From positions 1 to 64,000 of the forward strand of contig CAWDXD010000015.1 in the NCBI GenBank assembly GCA_963806145.1: a DNA stretch of 64,000 nt, in the 5' to 3' direction. Positions 48,856 to 57,077 of the stretch are shown here, one piece after another. The position numbers and the translations under genes are program-made. The stretch comes from DASXKD01 sp963806145. Its GTDB lineage: Bacteria > Actinomycetota > Actinomycetes > Streptosporangiales > Streptosporangiaceae. A model generated the notes under the pieces. That model had not been told where the DNA came from and searched no databases. It was given only the letters and a program-made list of their open reading frames with translations. Positions within the stretch are counted from its first letter, which is position 1, and each line of letters opens with the position of its first letter.

Positions 48856-49695
48856 ATGGACGTGGACCTGCCGATCTGTGCGACCTGCGGGGTGCAATAC
48901 CCGGCCCCGCGCGAGGACTGCCCCATCTGCCTGGACGAACGCCAGTACGTCGGCTGGGACGGGCAGCGCTGGACCAGCCTCGCCGAACTCGCCGCCGCCG
49001 GGCACCGGGGCCATATCGCGGGAGAGGGGGCCGGCGTGCTCGGCATCGGGGCCCAGCCCCCGACCGCCATCGGGCAGCGCGCGCTGCTGATCCGGACCTC
49101 ATCCGGCAACGTGCTCTTCGACATGATCAGCTACCTGGACGAGGACCTGGCCGAGCAGATCCGCGCGCTGGGCGGGATCCAGGCCATCGCGATCAGCCAT
49201 CCGCACTTCTACGGGTCGATGACCGAGTGGGCCCGCGAGTTCGGCGCCCCCGTCTACATCCACGCCGCCGACCGGCAGTGGGTGACCCGGCCGGACCCGC
49301 TGGTCCGGTTCTGGGACGGCGAGACCGAGCAGATCGGGGACGGCCTCACGCTCATCAACGTCGGCGTGCACTTCGAGGGCGGTCAGGTGCTGCACTGGGC
49401 CGGCGCGGACGGCGGAGCGGGCGCCCTGTTCTCCGGGGACATCATGACCGTGGTCCAGGACCGGCGGTATGTCTCGTTCATGTACAGCTACCCGAACCTG
49501 ATACCGGAGCGGCCGGAGGTCATCAGGCGCGGGCTGGCCCGGCTGCGGCCCTATCCGTTCGACCGGGTCTACGGCGCCTGGTGGCGGCGGGTGGTGCACA
49601 CCGACGGGACGGCGGCGGTCGCCAGGTCCGCGGAACGCTACCTTCGCTTCGCGCTGGGTGAGCAGGGCCAGGCACAGCCCGGCGGACTTGGGTAA
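48856..49695 (+). CDS. metallo-beta-lactamase-fold protein with N-terminal zinc ribbon
   Basis: A 279-residue protein. The first 30 residues are a rubredoxin-like zinc ribbon (CATCGVQYPAPREDCPICLD). The MBL core begins LLIRTSSGNVLFDMISYLDE; the canonical HxHxDH is SHPHFYGSMTE, so the Asp and last His are missing, while GALFSGDIMTV keeps the later Asp. The start is an ATG in a leaderless context. It may bind one metal or none, with a hydrolytic or binding role still unknown. Downstream of the M24 gene on the same strand. Confidence 0.75.
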   Translation: MDVDLPICATCGVQYPAPREDCPICLDERQYVGWDGQRWTSLAELAAAGHRGHIAGEGAGVLGIGAQPPTAIGQRALLIRTSSGNVLFDMISYLDEDLAEQIRALGGIQAIAISHPHFYGSMTEWAREFGAPVYIHAADRQWVTRPDPLVRFWDGETEQIGDGLTLINVGVHFEGGQVLHWAGADGGAGALFSGDIMTVVQDRRYVSFMYSYPNLIPERPEVIRRGLARLRPYPFDRVYGAWWRRVVHTDGTAAVARSAERYLRFALGEQGQAQPGGLG

Positions 49696-49775
49696 ACACG
49701 GCGGAACCCGATAGGCTCCGGCCGACGATCAAGGGTCAACCCGCGCCCCTCGGCACAAGTGGGGGAAGTGATCAT

Positions 49776-50654
49776 ATGCGGCGCATCATCGTTGCGGCAG
49801 CCGCCACCACGCTCATCGGCTCTGTCGTGGCGGCCTGCGGGAGCACCTCGTCCAGCAGCACTGCCAGTGGCGGCAGCAGCAGCGCAGCCAGCTCGGCTTC
49901 CAGTTGCACGAACGCCAGCATCCAGAACCAGCTGTACACCAAGGGCGTGCTTACGGTCGCGACCGACAACCCGGTGTTCACGCCTTGGTTCGAGCACAAC
50001 AAGCCGTCCAACGGCCTGGGCTACGAGAGCGCGGTCGCCTATGCGATCGCCGCCCAGCTCGGCTTCTCCAAGTCCCAGGTGGTGTGGGTCACCGAGCCGT
50101 TCAGCAGCTCGTACGCTCCCGGGCCGAAGAAGTTCGACTTCGACATCAACGAGGTCTCCTACACGCCACAGCGCGCACAGGCGGTCACGTTCTCCAACAG
50201 CTACTACGACGTGCAGCAGGCCATCGTGGCGCTCAAGGGCTCCCCGATCGTCACCCAGCACACCACGGCCGACCTGAAGAAGTATCTCTACGGGGACCAG
50301 GTGGGTACCACCGGCCTCACCTACATCACCAACGACATCCAGCCGACCCAGCAGCCCAGGGTCTTCGACACGCTCAGCCAGGTGTCCGCCGCGCTGGCGG
50401 CGCACCGGATCGACGCCCTGATCACCGACACCCCCACCGCGCAGTACATGGCCTCGGCCCAACTCAAGCACGCGGTCCTGGTGGCACAGTTCCCACCGGT
50501 GGGCGAGCATTACGGGCTGCTGTTCCACCTGGGCAACCCGCTGGTGACCTGCGTGAACAAGGCAATCGCCACACTGAAGGCCAACGGGACGCTGCAGCAA
50601 CTGCAGCAGAAATACCTGCAGATCTACCTGACGTTCCCCACCATCCAGCCCTGA
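49776..50654 (+). CDS. ABC transporter substrate-binding lipoprotein
   Basis: A 292-residue periplasmic-binding-type lipoprotein. MRRIIVAAAATTLIGSVVAAC gives a signal peptide and lipobox, then a Ser/Ala linker. The bilobal domain of the polar amino-acid type follows: GVLTVATDNPVFTPWFEHNK, GLGYESAVAYAIAAQLGFSK, FDFDINEVSYTPQRAQAVTF and DALITDTPTAQYMA. It should deliver a polar amino acid or related small molecule to the permease encoded next (6-nt gap). Substrate not determined. Confidence 0.88.
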   Translation: MRRIIVAAAATTLIGSVVAACGSTSSSSTASGGSSSAASSASSCTNASIQNQLYTKGVLTVATDNPVFTPWFEHNKPSNGLGYESAVAYAIAAQLGFSKSQVVWVTEPFSSSYAPGPKKFDFDINEVSYTPQRAQAVTFSNSYYDVQQAIVALKGSPIVTQHTTADLKKYLYGDQVGTTGLTYITNDIQPTQQPRVFDTLSQVSAALAAHRIDALITDTPTAQYMASAQLKHAVLVAQFPPVGEHYGLLFHLGNPLVTCVNKAIATLKANGTLQQLQQKYLQIYLTFPTIQP

Positions 50655-50660
50655 GCCGCG

Positions 50661-51551
50661 GTGGCACTGAGCGGAAGCCCGCCCCCGGGCTCGTTCACGC
50701 GGACCGGGCGCGGGGCCAAGCTGCTCGGCGGCGGCCGCGGCGGGGCGGTCATCTCGACCGTCAGCACGCTCGTCGTGCTCGGGGTGCTGGCCGCCATCTT
50801 CCTGCTGGCGCCCGGCGCGCGGGCCGTGGAGCACGCCTTCTTCAGCCCGCCGCACATGTGGCAGTCGTTCATCGGCAACCCGCAGCAGGGCTACTACTCG
50901 GTGGGCGCGGCCATCTGGCTCAACATCCAGATGTTTCTCATCGCCGAGGTGCTCATCCTCGCGTTCGCCCTGCTGATCGCCCTGATCAGGCAGTCTGCGC
51001 ATCCCGCGCTGTTCCCGATCAGGCTCCTCGCGACCGGTTACGTCGACTTCTTCCGTGGCGTGCCGCTGATCCTGGTGATCCTCGCCATCGGCCTGGGCGT
51101 GCCCGCCCTGAGCCTGCCGGTCGTCTCCACCCAGTCCAACGAGGTGTACGGGATCACCGCCCTGGTGCTTTCCTACTCCGCGTACGTCTCCGAGGTCTAC
51201 CGGGCCGGGCTGAACTCGGTGCACCAGAGCCAGGTGGGGGCGGCACGGTCGCTCGGCCTGCGGCACTGGCAGGCACTGCGCCACGTGATCCTGCCGCAGG
51301 CGGTGCGGAACATCATCCCGCCGCTGCTCAACGACTTCATCAGCCTGCAGAAGGACACCGCGCTGGTGGGGATTCTCGGGACGATCGAGGCCAACAAGGC
51401 GGCCGACATCTACAGCGAGCAGGTGTTCAACTTCTCCAGCTTCACGGTGGCCGCCATCCTGTTCCTGATCCTCACGATCCCGCTCGCGCGGTTCACCGAC
51501 CGGCTGATCGAGCGGGACCGCCGCCGCCGTCTCGCCGGGGCCACCGCGTGA
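50661..51551 (+). CDS. polar amino-acid ABC transporter permease
   Basis: A 296-residue HisM/GlnP-type permease with a short N-terminal tail and about five transmembrane segments. The cytoplasmic EAA loop is in YRAGLNSVHQSQVGAARSLG and continues LRHWQALRHVILPQAVRNII. YVDFFRGVPLILVILAIGLG is the family signature. GTG start. Only one permease gene is present, so it probably forms a homodimer. It overlaps the ATPase gene by GTGA, and all three transporter genes are coupled. Confidence 0.9.
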   Translation: MALSGSPPPGSFTRTGRGAKLLGGGRGGAVISTVSTLVVLGVLAAIFLLAPGARAVEHAFFSPPHMWQSFIGNPQQGYYSVGAAIWLNIQMFLIAEVLILAFALLIALIRQSAHPALFPIRLLATGYVDFFRGVPLILVILAIGLGVPALSLPVVSTQSNEVYGITALVLSYSAYVSEVYRAGLNSVHQSQVGAARSLGLRHWQALRHVILPQAVRNIIPPLLNDFISLQKDTALVGILGTIEANKAADIYSEQVFNFSSFTVAAILFLILTIPLARFTDRLIERDRRRRLAGATA

Positions 51552-52333
51552 GCGCCAGCGCGGCAGCGGGCCCCCCGCCGGTGGCCGGCGATGAGGCCAT
51601 CAAGATCGAGGGGCTGCACAAGTCGTTCGGGGCCAACGAGGTGCTCAAGGGCATCGACCTGTCCGTGGCGACCCATGAGGTGGTCTGCCTGATCGGGGCG
51701 TCCGGGTCCGGCAAGTCCACGCTGCTGCGCTGCGTGAACCTGCTCGAGCCGATCAACTCCGGGCGGATCAGCCTGTGGGGCCAGGAGGTCACCGGGCCTG
51801 ACATCGACCCGAACCTGGTACGCAGGCACGTGGGGATCGTGTTCCAGTCCTTCAACCTCTTCCCGCACATGACCGTGCTCCGGAACGTGACGCTGGCCCC
51901 GGCGAAGGTCCGCCGGCTTCCCCTGGCCGAGGCGGAAGAGGAAGCCAGGGCGCTGCTGGCCAGGTTCGGGCTGGCGGACAAGGAAGCCGACTTTCCCGAC
52001 CGGCTCTCCGGCGGGCAGCAGCAGCGGGTCGCGATCGTCCGGGCGCTGGCCATGAAACCGCAGATCATGCTGCTCGACGAGGTGACCAGCGCGCTCGACC
52101 CTGAGCTGGTGGCCGAGGTGCTTGACGTGATCAGGGAACTGGCCGCCAGCGGCATGACCATGGTCATCGCGACGCATGAGATGGGTTTCGCCAAGGACAT
52201 CGCCCGCCGGGTGTGCTTCCTGGAGGAAGGGCGGATCATCGAGGACGCCCCGCCCGCTGAGCTTTTCACCAGTCCCAGGGACGAGCGCACCCGGCGGTTC
52301 CTGCGCCGCATCGTGGACGCCGGCCGGCTCTGA
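51548..52333 (+). CDS. polar amino-acid ABC transporter ATPase
   Basis: A 261-residue ATPase starting at GTG 51548 in the overlap with the permease. Walker A GASGSGKST near residue 50, Q-loop GIVFQSFNLFPHMTVL, signature LSGGQQQRVAIVRAL, Walker B IMLLDEVTSALDP and switch His in VIATHEMGFA are all present. It energises import with the binding lipoprotein and permease just upstream. It closely follows the GlnQ/HisP pattern. The Glu after Walker B is retained. Confidence 0.93.
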   Translation: MSASAAAGPPPVAGDEAIKIEGLHKSFGANEVLKGIDLSVATHEVVCLIGASGSGKSTLLRCVNLLEPINSGRISLWGQEVTGPDIDPNLVRRHVGIVFQSFNLFPHMTVLRNVTLAPAKVRRLPLAEAEEEARALLARFGLADKEADFPDRLSGGQQQRVAIVRALAMKPQIMLLDEVTSALDPELVAEVLDVIRELAASGMTMVIATHEMGFAKDIARRVCFLEEGRIIEDAPPAELFTSPRDERTRRFLRRIVDAGRL

Positions 52334-52462
52334 CCCGGCTGCGGCCCGCCGGGGATTAATACGTTGATGTCCGAACGCTGTGCTGGGATATACAGATAGC
52401 GACACTCGGCGGTCCCGGGCTGTCCGGTCCGCCGAACCAGATCACGAATCTAGTTGCGGGGC

Positions 52463-53416
52463 ATGGACGAAGAGCCGCAGCGGCCCAGCGCGCGGGGCGA
52501 CCGGTTCCTGGCGCACCGAGGCCTGATCACGTTGTGCTGCGGCACGGCCATGGCAGAGGCCTTCCTGCTCATCGTGCTCGCACCTGCCGCCCGGGCCCTC
52601 GCCCCTCAGGTCAGCGCGCTCCCACCGCTGGCGATCTTCCACGACCTGCGCTGGCTGTACAGCACCCAGCGATCGTGGCTGTCGTTCTGCCTGCTGCTCG
52701 CCGGGCTCGTGGTGGCCCGGGCCGCGCTGAACACGGCGCTGGTCAGGCTGGCCTGGCCGGCCTACCTGACGCCGCCGCCGCTGGCTGCCCTGCGCGGCGC
52801 TCTCGTCGTCACGACGCTGGCCTGCCTGCTGATATCCCCGCTGGTCAGCCTGACGTTCGGGGTGGCCATCCTGCCCTTCTCCTGGCCGTTTCTCGCCCTG
52901 CTGCCCGCCATGCTGCTGATCGCGCTGCCGCTCAGCCATGCCGGGCTGGCCGGGACCTGGTGGCGGACCCTGCCGCCGGCGTCGGCGGTGTGGTGGCTGC
53001 TTGCGGAGTTCGCCGTGCTGACGGCCGCCGCCGCGGTGAGCACGGCACTGCCGCCACCGGACGCGGTCCCCATAGCCGGGCTGGCTGGCCTGGTGAACGC
53101 CCGCGCCTGGTACGGCCTGACAGCCGCGATCGCCCGCGCCGCCGGGCAGGCCCACGCTGAGCCGGCCGGGACGGCGCTGGCCGAGACGCCGCTTGCCCAG
53201 GCCGGGCCGGCCGAGACGGCGCTTGCCCAGGCCGGGCCGGCCGAGACGGCGCTTGCCCGGGCCGGGCTGACCGACACGGCGCTGGCCCGGGCACGGCGCT
53301 TGCCCAGGCCGGGCCGGTGGCGGAGGAGCCGGCCGGGCTCGCGCTGCCCGCCGTCCACCGGGTTCCGGCGGGACCCATGGCGCTGGCCGTGGTCATCGCC
53401 ACGGTCATCGCGCTGA
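52463..53416 (+). CDS. N-terminal membrane half of a disrupted membrane/hydrolase protein
   Basis: The open frame of 317 codons encodes about six transmembrane segments up to residue 220, then the Ala-rich repeat PAETALAQAG. After about 53290 the translation becomes arginine-rich noise, because the true continuation is in the next frame from 53317 (EEPAGLALPAVHRVPAG and on). The two frames together would make a protein of about 630 residues: a membrane part joined to an alpha/beta hydrolase. Frame break lies in the 30-bp repeat array. Function unknown. Confidence 0.6.
   Translation: MDEEPQRPSARGDRFLAHRGLITLCCGTAMAEAFLLIVLAPAARALAPQVSALPPLAIFHDLRWLYSTQRSWLSFCLLLAGLVVARAALNTALVRLAWPAYLTPPPLAALRGALVVTTLACLLISPLVSLTFGVAILPFSWPFLALLPAMLLIALPLSHAGLAGTWWRTLPPASAVWWLLAEFAVLTAAAAVSTALPPPDAVPIAGLAGLVNARAWYGLTAAIARAAGQAHAEPAGTALAETPLAQAGPAETALAQAGPAETALARAGLTDTALARARRLPRPGRWRRSRPGSRCPPSTGFRRDPWRWPWSSPRSSR
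53181..53317. repeat. 30-bp tandem repeat with a 13-nt-short last unit
   Basis: Units beginning CCGAGACGCCGCTTGCCCAG recur at 53181, 53211 and 53241, then a diverged copy from 53271 and a truncated copy to 53317. Relative to full units, 13 nt are missing across the last junction, which shifts the reading frame between the two halves of the protein. Confidence 0.7.
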
Positions 53417-54357
53417 CCAGGCTCGTCTTCTTCTTCGGCGGCCCCGCCGCGACGGAGCACCCACAGGCCACCGTGGCCTGGGTGACCGGGGCGCCCGGCC
53501 CCGCACACCTGGGCGACGCGGCCGCCGACGCCGGGGGCCACGCCGTGCTGGAGATCGCCGGTTTCGGCTCGTGGTGCTGCGGCCAGGACCGTGCGCTGGC
53601 CAAGGCTCTCCCGGGCACGCTGATCCGGCAGTTCTCCTACCTGGGGACGAGCCGCCACGGCTTGCCCTTGCCCTACGGCGCGAAGGCGAGCAACCTCCCG
53701 TTGCCCGAACTCGGCGACCGGATCGCGGCGCAGTTGTGGCGGCTGCACGAGCAGACCGGCAAGCCGGTGGACATCGTCGCGGAAAGCGAGGGCACCCTCG
53801 GCGTGGACGCGATGCTCGCGCAGCACCCAGACGCCCCGGTGGGGTCGGTGGTCGTGCTCAGCCCGATCGTCGCCCCCGGCCAGTACGGCTACAAGAGCAC
53901 CGGCAGCAGCCTGGTGACCAGGGACGAACTGCACGCGCTCATCTGGTTCGTGGGCGGGCTCTCCCCGTTCGGCACGTCCGGCGCGCAGACCCTGATCAGC
54001 TCGGTGAACAGCGTCGGTGCCCGGTTCGCCAGCGCGGCTGCGGAGCACGCCCCGGTCCGCATGCTTGAGGTCATCCCGCTCGCCGACGCGGTGACCCTGC
54101 CCGCCTGCCCGCTGCCACGCGACGTGGTGGTCATCCCCGCGTTCCACGGCGAACTGCTGGGCGACCCGGCGGCCTTGCGCGCGGTCCGCCGCTTCCTCAC
54201 CGACCGGCCGGTCACCGGGGTGCCCAGCCTGCGCACCACCGCGGAGATCATGGCCGCCGCGGCCACCGCATGGCGGATGCCGGAAAGCGCCGCGCCCTCC
54301 CCGCCGTGCGGTTCAGCGCCCGGCGGCCCAGCCTCCGGGCACCCTCGCGCCCGGTAG
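53317..54357 (+). CDS. C-terminal alpha/beta hydrolase half of a disrupted membrane protein
   Basis: A 346-codon frame from GTG 53317 with one transmembrane segment (MALAVVIATVIALTRLVFFF) and then an alpha/beta-hydrolase-like domain: FGSWCCGQDRALAKALPGTL, VDIVAESEGTLGVDAML as nucleophile elbow, and late VVVIPAFHGELLGD. No ribosome-binding site is seen, so it is most likely the continuation of the 52463 gene. It may be expressed only as a fused protein. Substrate unknown, probably a lipid or ester at the membrane. Confidence 0.55.
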   Translation: MAEEPAGLALPAVHRVPAGPMALAVVIATVIALTRLVFFFGGPAATEHPQATVAWVTGAPGPAHLGDAAADAGGHAVLEIAGFGSWCCGQDRALAKALPGTLIRQFSYLGTSRHGLPLPYGAKASNLPLPELGDRIAAQLWRLHEQTGKPVDIVAESEGTLGVDAMLAQHPDAPVGSVVVLSPIVAPGQYGYKSTGSSLVTRDELHALIWFVGGLSPFGTSGAQTLISSVNSVGARFASAAAEHAPVRMLEVIPLADAVTLPACPLPRDVVVIPAFHGELLGDPAALRAVRRFLTDRPVTGVPSLRTTAEIMAAAATAWRMPESAAPSPPCGSAPGGPASGHPRAR

Positions 54358-54561
54358 GCGCCCGTCCCGCATACGCCCGGCCGGGGCGGCGGCGCCGGGT
54401 GCCGTGGACACGGTGCTAGCGGCGAGGCACGTCCGGCATCCGGGAGACGGGAATCGCGCGGGAAATTTCCGGCCGGGACCTCACGGAACGGTGGCGGCCG
54501 TCGTCTGCGGGGCGTGCCCCAGGAGGGGCGCTACACGCACTGCACCGACGAGGAGACGATC

Positions 54562-55008
54562 ATGTCGACTGAGGAGAACAAGGCGATCGTGGGCCGGTGG
54601 TTCACGGAGTTCTGGGGCAAGGAGTTCAACCCGGCGGTCATCGACGAGCTGGCCGCCCCGGACATCCGGTTCGAGTACTCGCTGCACGAGGCGCTGCGCG
54701 GCCGGGACGCGGTCCGCGCGTTCGCGGAGAAGTTCCGCGCCGCGTTCCCGGACCTGAACTTCTGGGGCACCGCCGACCTGATCGCCGAGGGCGACTACGT
54801 GGTCGGCCAGTGGGAAGGCGGCGGCACCCACACCGGCGACGCATTCGACGACATGCCCTACGGGCCGCTGCCGGCCAGCACCGGCAAGACGATGCGGTTC
54901 ACCGGCACCACCGTGCTGAAGGTCGAGAACGGCCTGATCACCGAGGAGATCGGCCTGGACGACGGCGTCACCGCGCTCAGCCAGCTCGGCCTCATCACCG
55001 GGGCCTGA
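54562..55008 (+). CDS. SnoaL-like/NTF2-fold protein
   Basis: A 148-residue cone-shaped NTF2-fold protein. GAGGAGACG precedes the ATG. Motifs EENKAIVGRWFTEFWGKEFN, FAEKFRAAFPDLNFWGTADL and VVGQWEGGGTHTGD are typical of the SnoaL-like ester cyclase/ketosteroid isomerase group, though catalytic residues vary. It may bind or isomerise a small hydrophobic molecule; a specific role is not assigned. It is a single gene ahead of the repair operon. Confidence 0.82.
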   Translation: MSTEENKAIVGRWFTEFWGKEFNPAVIDELAAPDIRFEYSLHEALRGRDAVRAFAEKFRAAFPDLNFWGTADLIAEGDYVVGQWEGGGTHTGDAFDDMPYGPLPASTGKTMRFTGTTVLKVENGLITEEIGLDDGVTALSQLGLITGA

Positions 55009-55106
55009 CGCCGGCACCACCCCGCACGCGCCCCGCGTCAGTGCGGGCTGTTCAGCGAAGCCCGGCCGTGCCGGCAACAAGGTACATTTCCGGAAGGAGA
55101 GGGAAA

Positions 55107-55631
55107 ATGACGTTGTCGCCGCGGCTGCCGTCGGGCCTCGCCTGCGACACGGCCGGGTCCGGGCCGGCCGGCGCCGAATTGAGCCGGATGACGGAGCTCG
55201 CGCTGCGCCGGGGCGCCCGAAGCGTCGCCATCGGCCGCGGGCGCTCAGCCGCCGTTGCCGAGGCGGTCACGGCCTTCGCCCGCCGCTGGGAGGCCCGCGG
55301 CGGGACAGTGCTCACTGTCGTTACCTGGCCCGAGGAAGCCGCGTCGTGGCTGCGGCAGGCCACCCGGTTCGCCGCAGCGGACCCGGATCTGTGGATCATG
55401 GCCGGAACCCAGCGCGGGTGGGCGCAGATGACCCGCCGGCTGCTGTGGTCGACCCCCTGGCAGCCCGGCCGTACCCTCGCCTTCGCTGCCCTCGGCACGC
55501 AGAGCGCGATCGGGCTCGTCGGCGCTCACAACCTGCAAGGCCTTGCGGGCGCCACCGCCGACGGCGGCACCTGGACCGTCTGCAACGGCAGCATCCAGGT
55601 CGCCCCGCGAGACAGGGAGACCACGACATGA
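55107..55631 (+). CDS. periplasmic-binding-like domain protein, first gene of repair operon
   Basis: A 174-residue protein with GGAAGGAGAGGG before the ATG. It lacks a signal peptide. Sequence such as GARSVAIGRGRSAAVAEAVT, TVVTWPEEAASWLRQATR, and LGTQSAIGLVGAHNLQGLAG resembles one lobe of a type I periplasmic binding protein. Its stop overlaps the AlkB-like gene (ATGA), so it is coupled to the alkylation-repair genes. Such small binding-like proteins could sense a ligand inside the cell; family not established. Confidence 0.65.
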   Translation: MTLSPRLPSGLACDTAGSGPAGAELSRMTELALRRGARSVAIGRGRSAAVAEAVTAFARRWEARGGTVLTVVTWPEEAASWLRQATRFAAADPDLWIMAGTQRGWAQMTRRLLWSTPWQPGRTLAFAALGTQSAIGLVGAHNLQGLAGATADGGTWTVCNGSIQVAPRDRETTT

Positions 55632-55942
55632 CCGCCGGCGCCTTGTTCGGCATCTCCCTCGGCGACCGGCCGCGGCGTGAGCTGGTGCCCGGGGCGGTGC
55701 ACGTGCCGTCCTGGCTGACGAGCGGGCAGCAGCAGTGGATGGTCGGGCGGTTCCGTGAGTGGGCCCGCGGCCCGGTGCCGGTCCGCGCCGCTAAGGTCCG
55801 CGGGCACGAGATGTCGGTACGGACGGTGTGCCTGGGCTGGCACTGGCAGCCGTACAAGATCCACCCCGGCACCGCCCCTGCGGGCTGCGGCCTGACCGAG
55901 GGCAGGATCAACATCACCATGCGGGTTACCGGCCTGGAATGA
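55628..55942 (+). CDS. AlkB-like protein with internal deletion of its catalytic core
   Basis: A 104-residue protein. Residues 1 to 75 match the N-terminus of actinobacterial AlkB (VPGAVHVPSWLTSGQQQWMV, MSVRTVCLGWHWQPY). The next residues KIHPGTAPAGCGLTEGRINI with TMRVTG are the C-terminus of the same family, with the Arg pair that binds 2-oxoglutarate. The segment between them, normally over 100 residues with the HxD...H iron ligands, is missing, and the frame is kept. It cannot be an active dioxygenase. A regulatory or relic role remains possible. Confidence 0.7.
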   Translation: MTAGALFGISLGDRPRRELVPGAVHVPSWLTSGQQQWMVGRFREWARGPVPVRAAKVRGHEMSVRTVCLGWHWQPYKIHPGTAPAGCGLTEGRINITMRVTGLE

Positions 55943-55992
55943 AGGCCGCGGTGGTTACCTCACGTTTCGGGGCGGGGGAGCGTCTTCAGGGT

Positions 55993-56478
55993 ATGGACAC
56001 CAAGCATCCGTTCGAGAAGGTCGTGGCGGACCACGGCGTCACGGTGCTGCGCGTCTGCCGGGTCCTGCTCGCCGGCCCTGACGCCGACGATGCCTGGTCG
56101 GAGACGTTCCTGGCGGCGTTGCGCGCCTACCCGGACCTGCCGGAGACCGCGAACACCGAGGCGTGGCTGGTCACGATCGCGCACCGCAAGGCGATCGACC
56201 TGCTGCGCGCCCGCAAACGGCAGCCGGTCCCAGTCGAGGAGGTCCCCGAACGGCCCGCCAGGCTCGGCGTCCCCGGCGCGGACGACTCAGGCCTGTGGCA
56301 GGCGGTCCGCGAGCTGCCCGGCAAGCAGCGCCAGGCGGTGGCCTACCACTACGTCGCCGGCCTGCCTTACGCCGAGGTCGCCCAGATCCTCGGCGGCACC
56401 ACCGCGGCGGCGCGCAGGGCCGCCGCGGACGGCATCAAGAACCTACGCAAGAGTTACCCGGGCGGAGCCACATCATGA
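55993..56478 (+). CDS. ECF-type RNA polymerase sigma factor
   Basis: A 161-residue sigma factor starting MDTKHPFEKVVADHGVTVLR; an ATG at 55939 overlapping the previous stop (ATGA) would add 18 residues. Region 2 includes DADDAWSETFLAALRAYPDL and TEAWLVTIAHRKAIDLLRAR; region 4 ELPGKQRQAVAYHYVAGLPY and EVAQILGGTTAAARR. No anti-sigma gene is nearby. It is embedded between an AlkB remnant and Ogt, so it probably directs transcription of repair genes. Its stop overlaps Ogt by ATGA. Confidence 0.85.
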   Translation: MDTKHPFEKVVADHGVTVLRVCRVLLAGPDADDAWSETFLAALRAYPDLPETANTEAWLVTIAHRKAIDLLRARKRQPVPVEEVPERPARLGVPGADDSGLWQAVRELPGKQRQAVAYHYVAGLPYAEVAQILGGTTAAARRAAADGIKNLRKSYPGGATS

Positions 56479-57077
56479 ACCACCACACTGACCTTTTCCC
56501 GACCCCCGCACCCGAGCCCGACACGCTGGCCCGTCTCCACCGCCAGCTCGAAGAAGCAGCCGAACGGGAGGGACTGCTCGACGTCGCCTACCGCACTGTC
56601 GATTCCCCGGTCGGCCAGCTCTTGCTCGCCGCCACGCCGCGCGGCCTCGTGCGGGTCGCTTACGACACCGAGGACCACGACCGCGTCCTGGAGACCCTGG
56701 CGGGCAGGCTCAGCCCCCGCGTGCTGCGCGCGCCGAAGCGGCTGGACGCGGCGGCGCGGGAACTGGAGGAGTACTTCGGCGGCCAGCGCCGTGCCTTCGG
56801 CCTGCCGCTTGACCTGTCGCTGTCGCGCGGGTTCCGGCTGCTGGTGCAGCAGAACCTGCCGTCGATCGGGTACGGGCAGACCCGCAGTTACCGGCAGATC
56901 GCCGAGTTCGTCGGCAACCCGAAGGCGGTCCGCGCGGTCGGCTCCGCCTGCGCCACCAACCCGCTGCCGGTGGTCTTGCCCTGCCACCGGGTGCTGAGGT
57001 CCGACGGGACACCCGGCGGCTACGTCGGCGGCCCCGACGCCAAACTCACCCTTCTCAACCTGGAGGCAGCCGCATGA
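56475..57077 (+). CDS. ogt: methylated-DNA-[protein]-cysteine S-methyltransferase
   Basis: A 200-residue suicide repair protein that removes alkyl groups from O6-guanine. The acceptor Cys170 is in VVLPCHRVLRSDG, with the usual GYVGG turn. The preceding helix-turn-helix is YGQTRSYRQIAEFVGNPKAV with NPLPVV. The N-terminal 40 residues are an extra extension. Coupled by ATGA on both sides. The protein is consumed stoichiometrically. Confidence 0.95.
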   Translation: MNHHTDLFPTPAPEPDTLARLHRQLEEAAEREGLLDVAYRTVDSPVGQLLLAATPRGLVRVAYDTEDHDRVLETLAGRLSPRVLRAPKRLDAAARELEEYFGGQRRAFGLPLDLSLSRGFRLLVQQNLPSIGYGQTRSYRQIAEFVGNPKAVRAVGSACATNPLPVVLPCHRVLRSDGTPGGYVGGPDAKLTLLNLEAAA

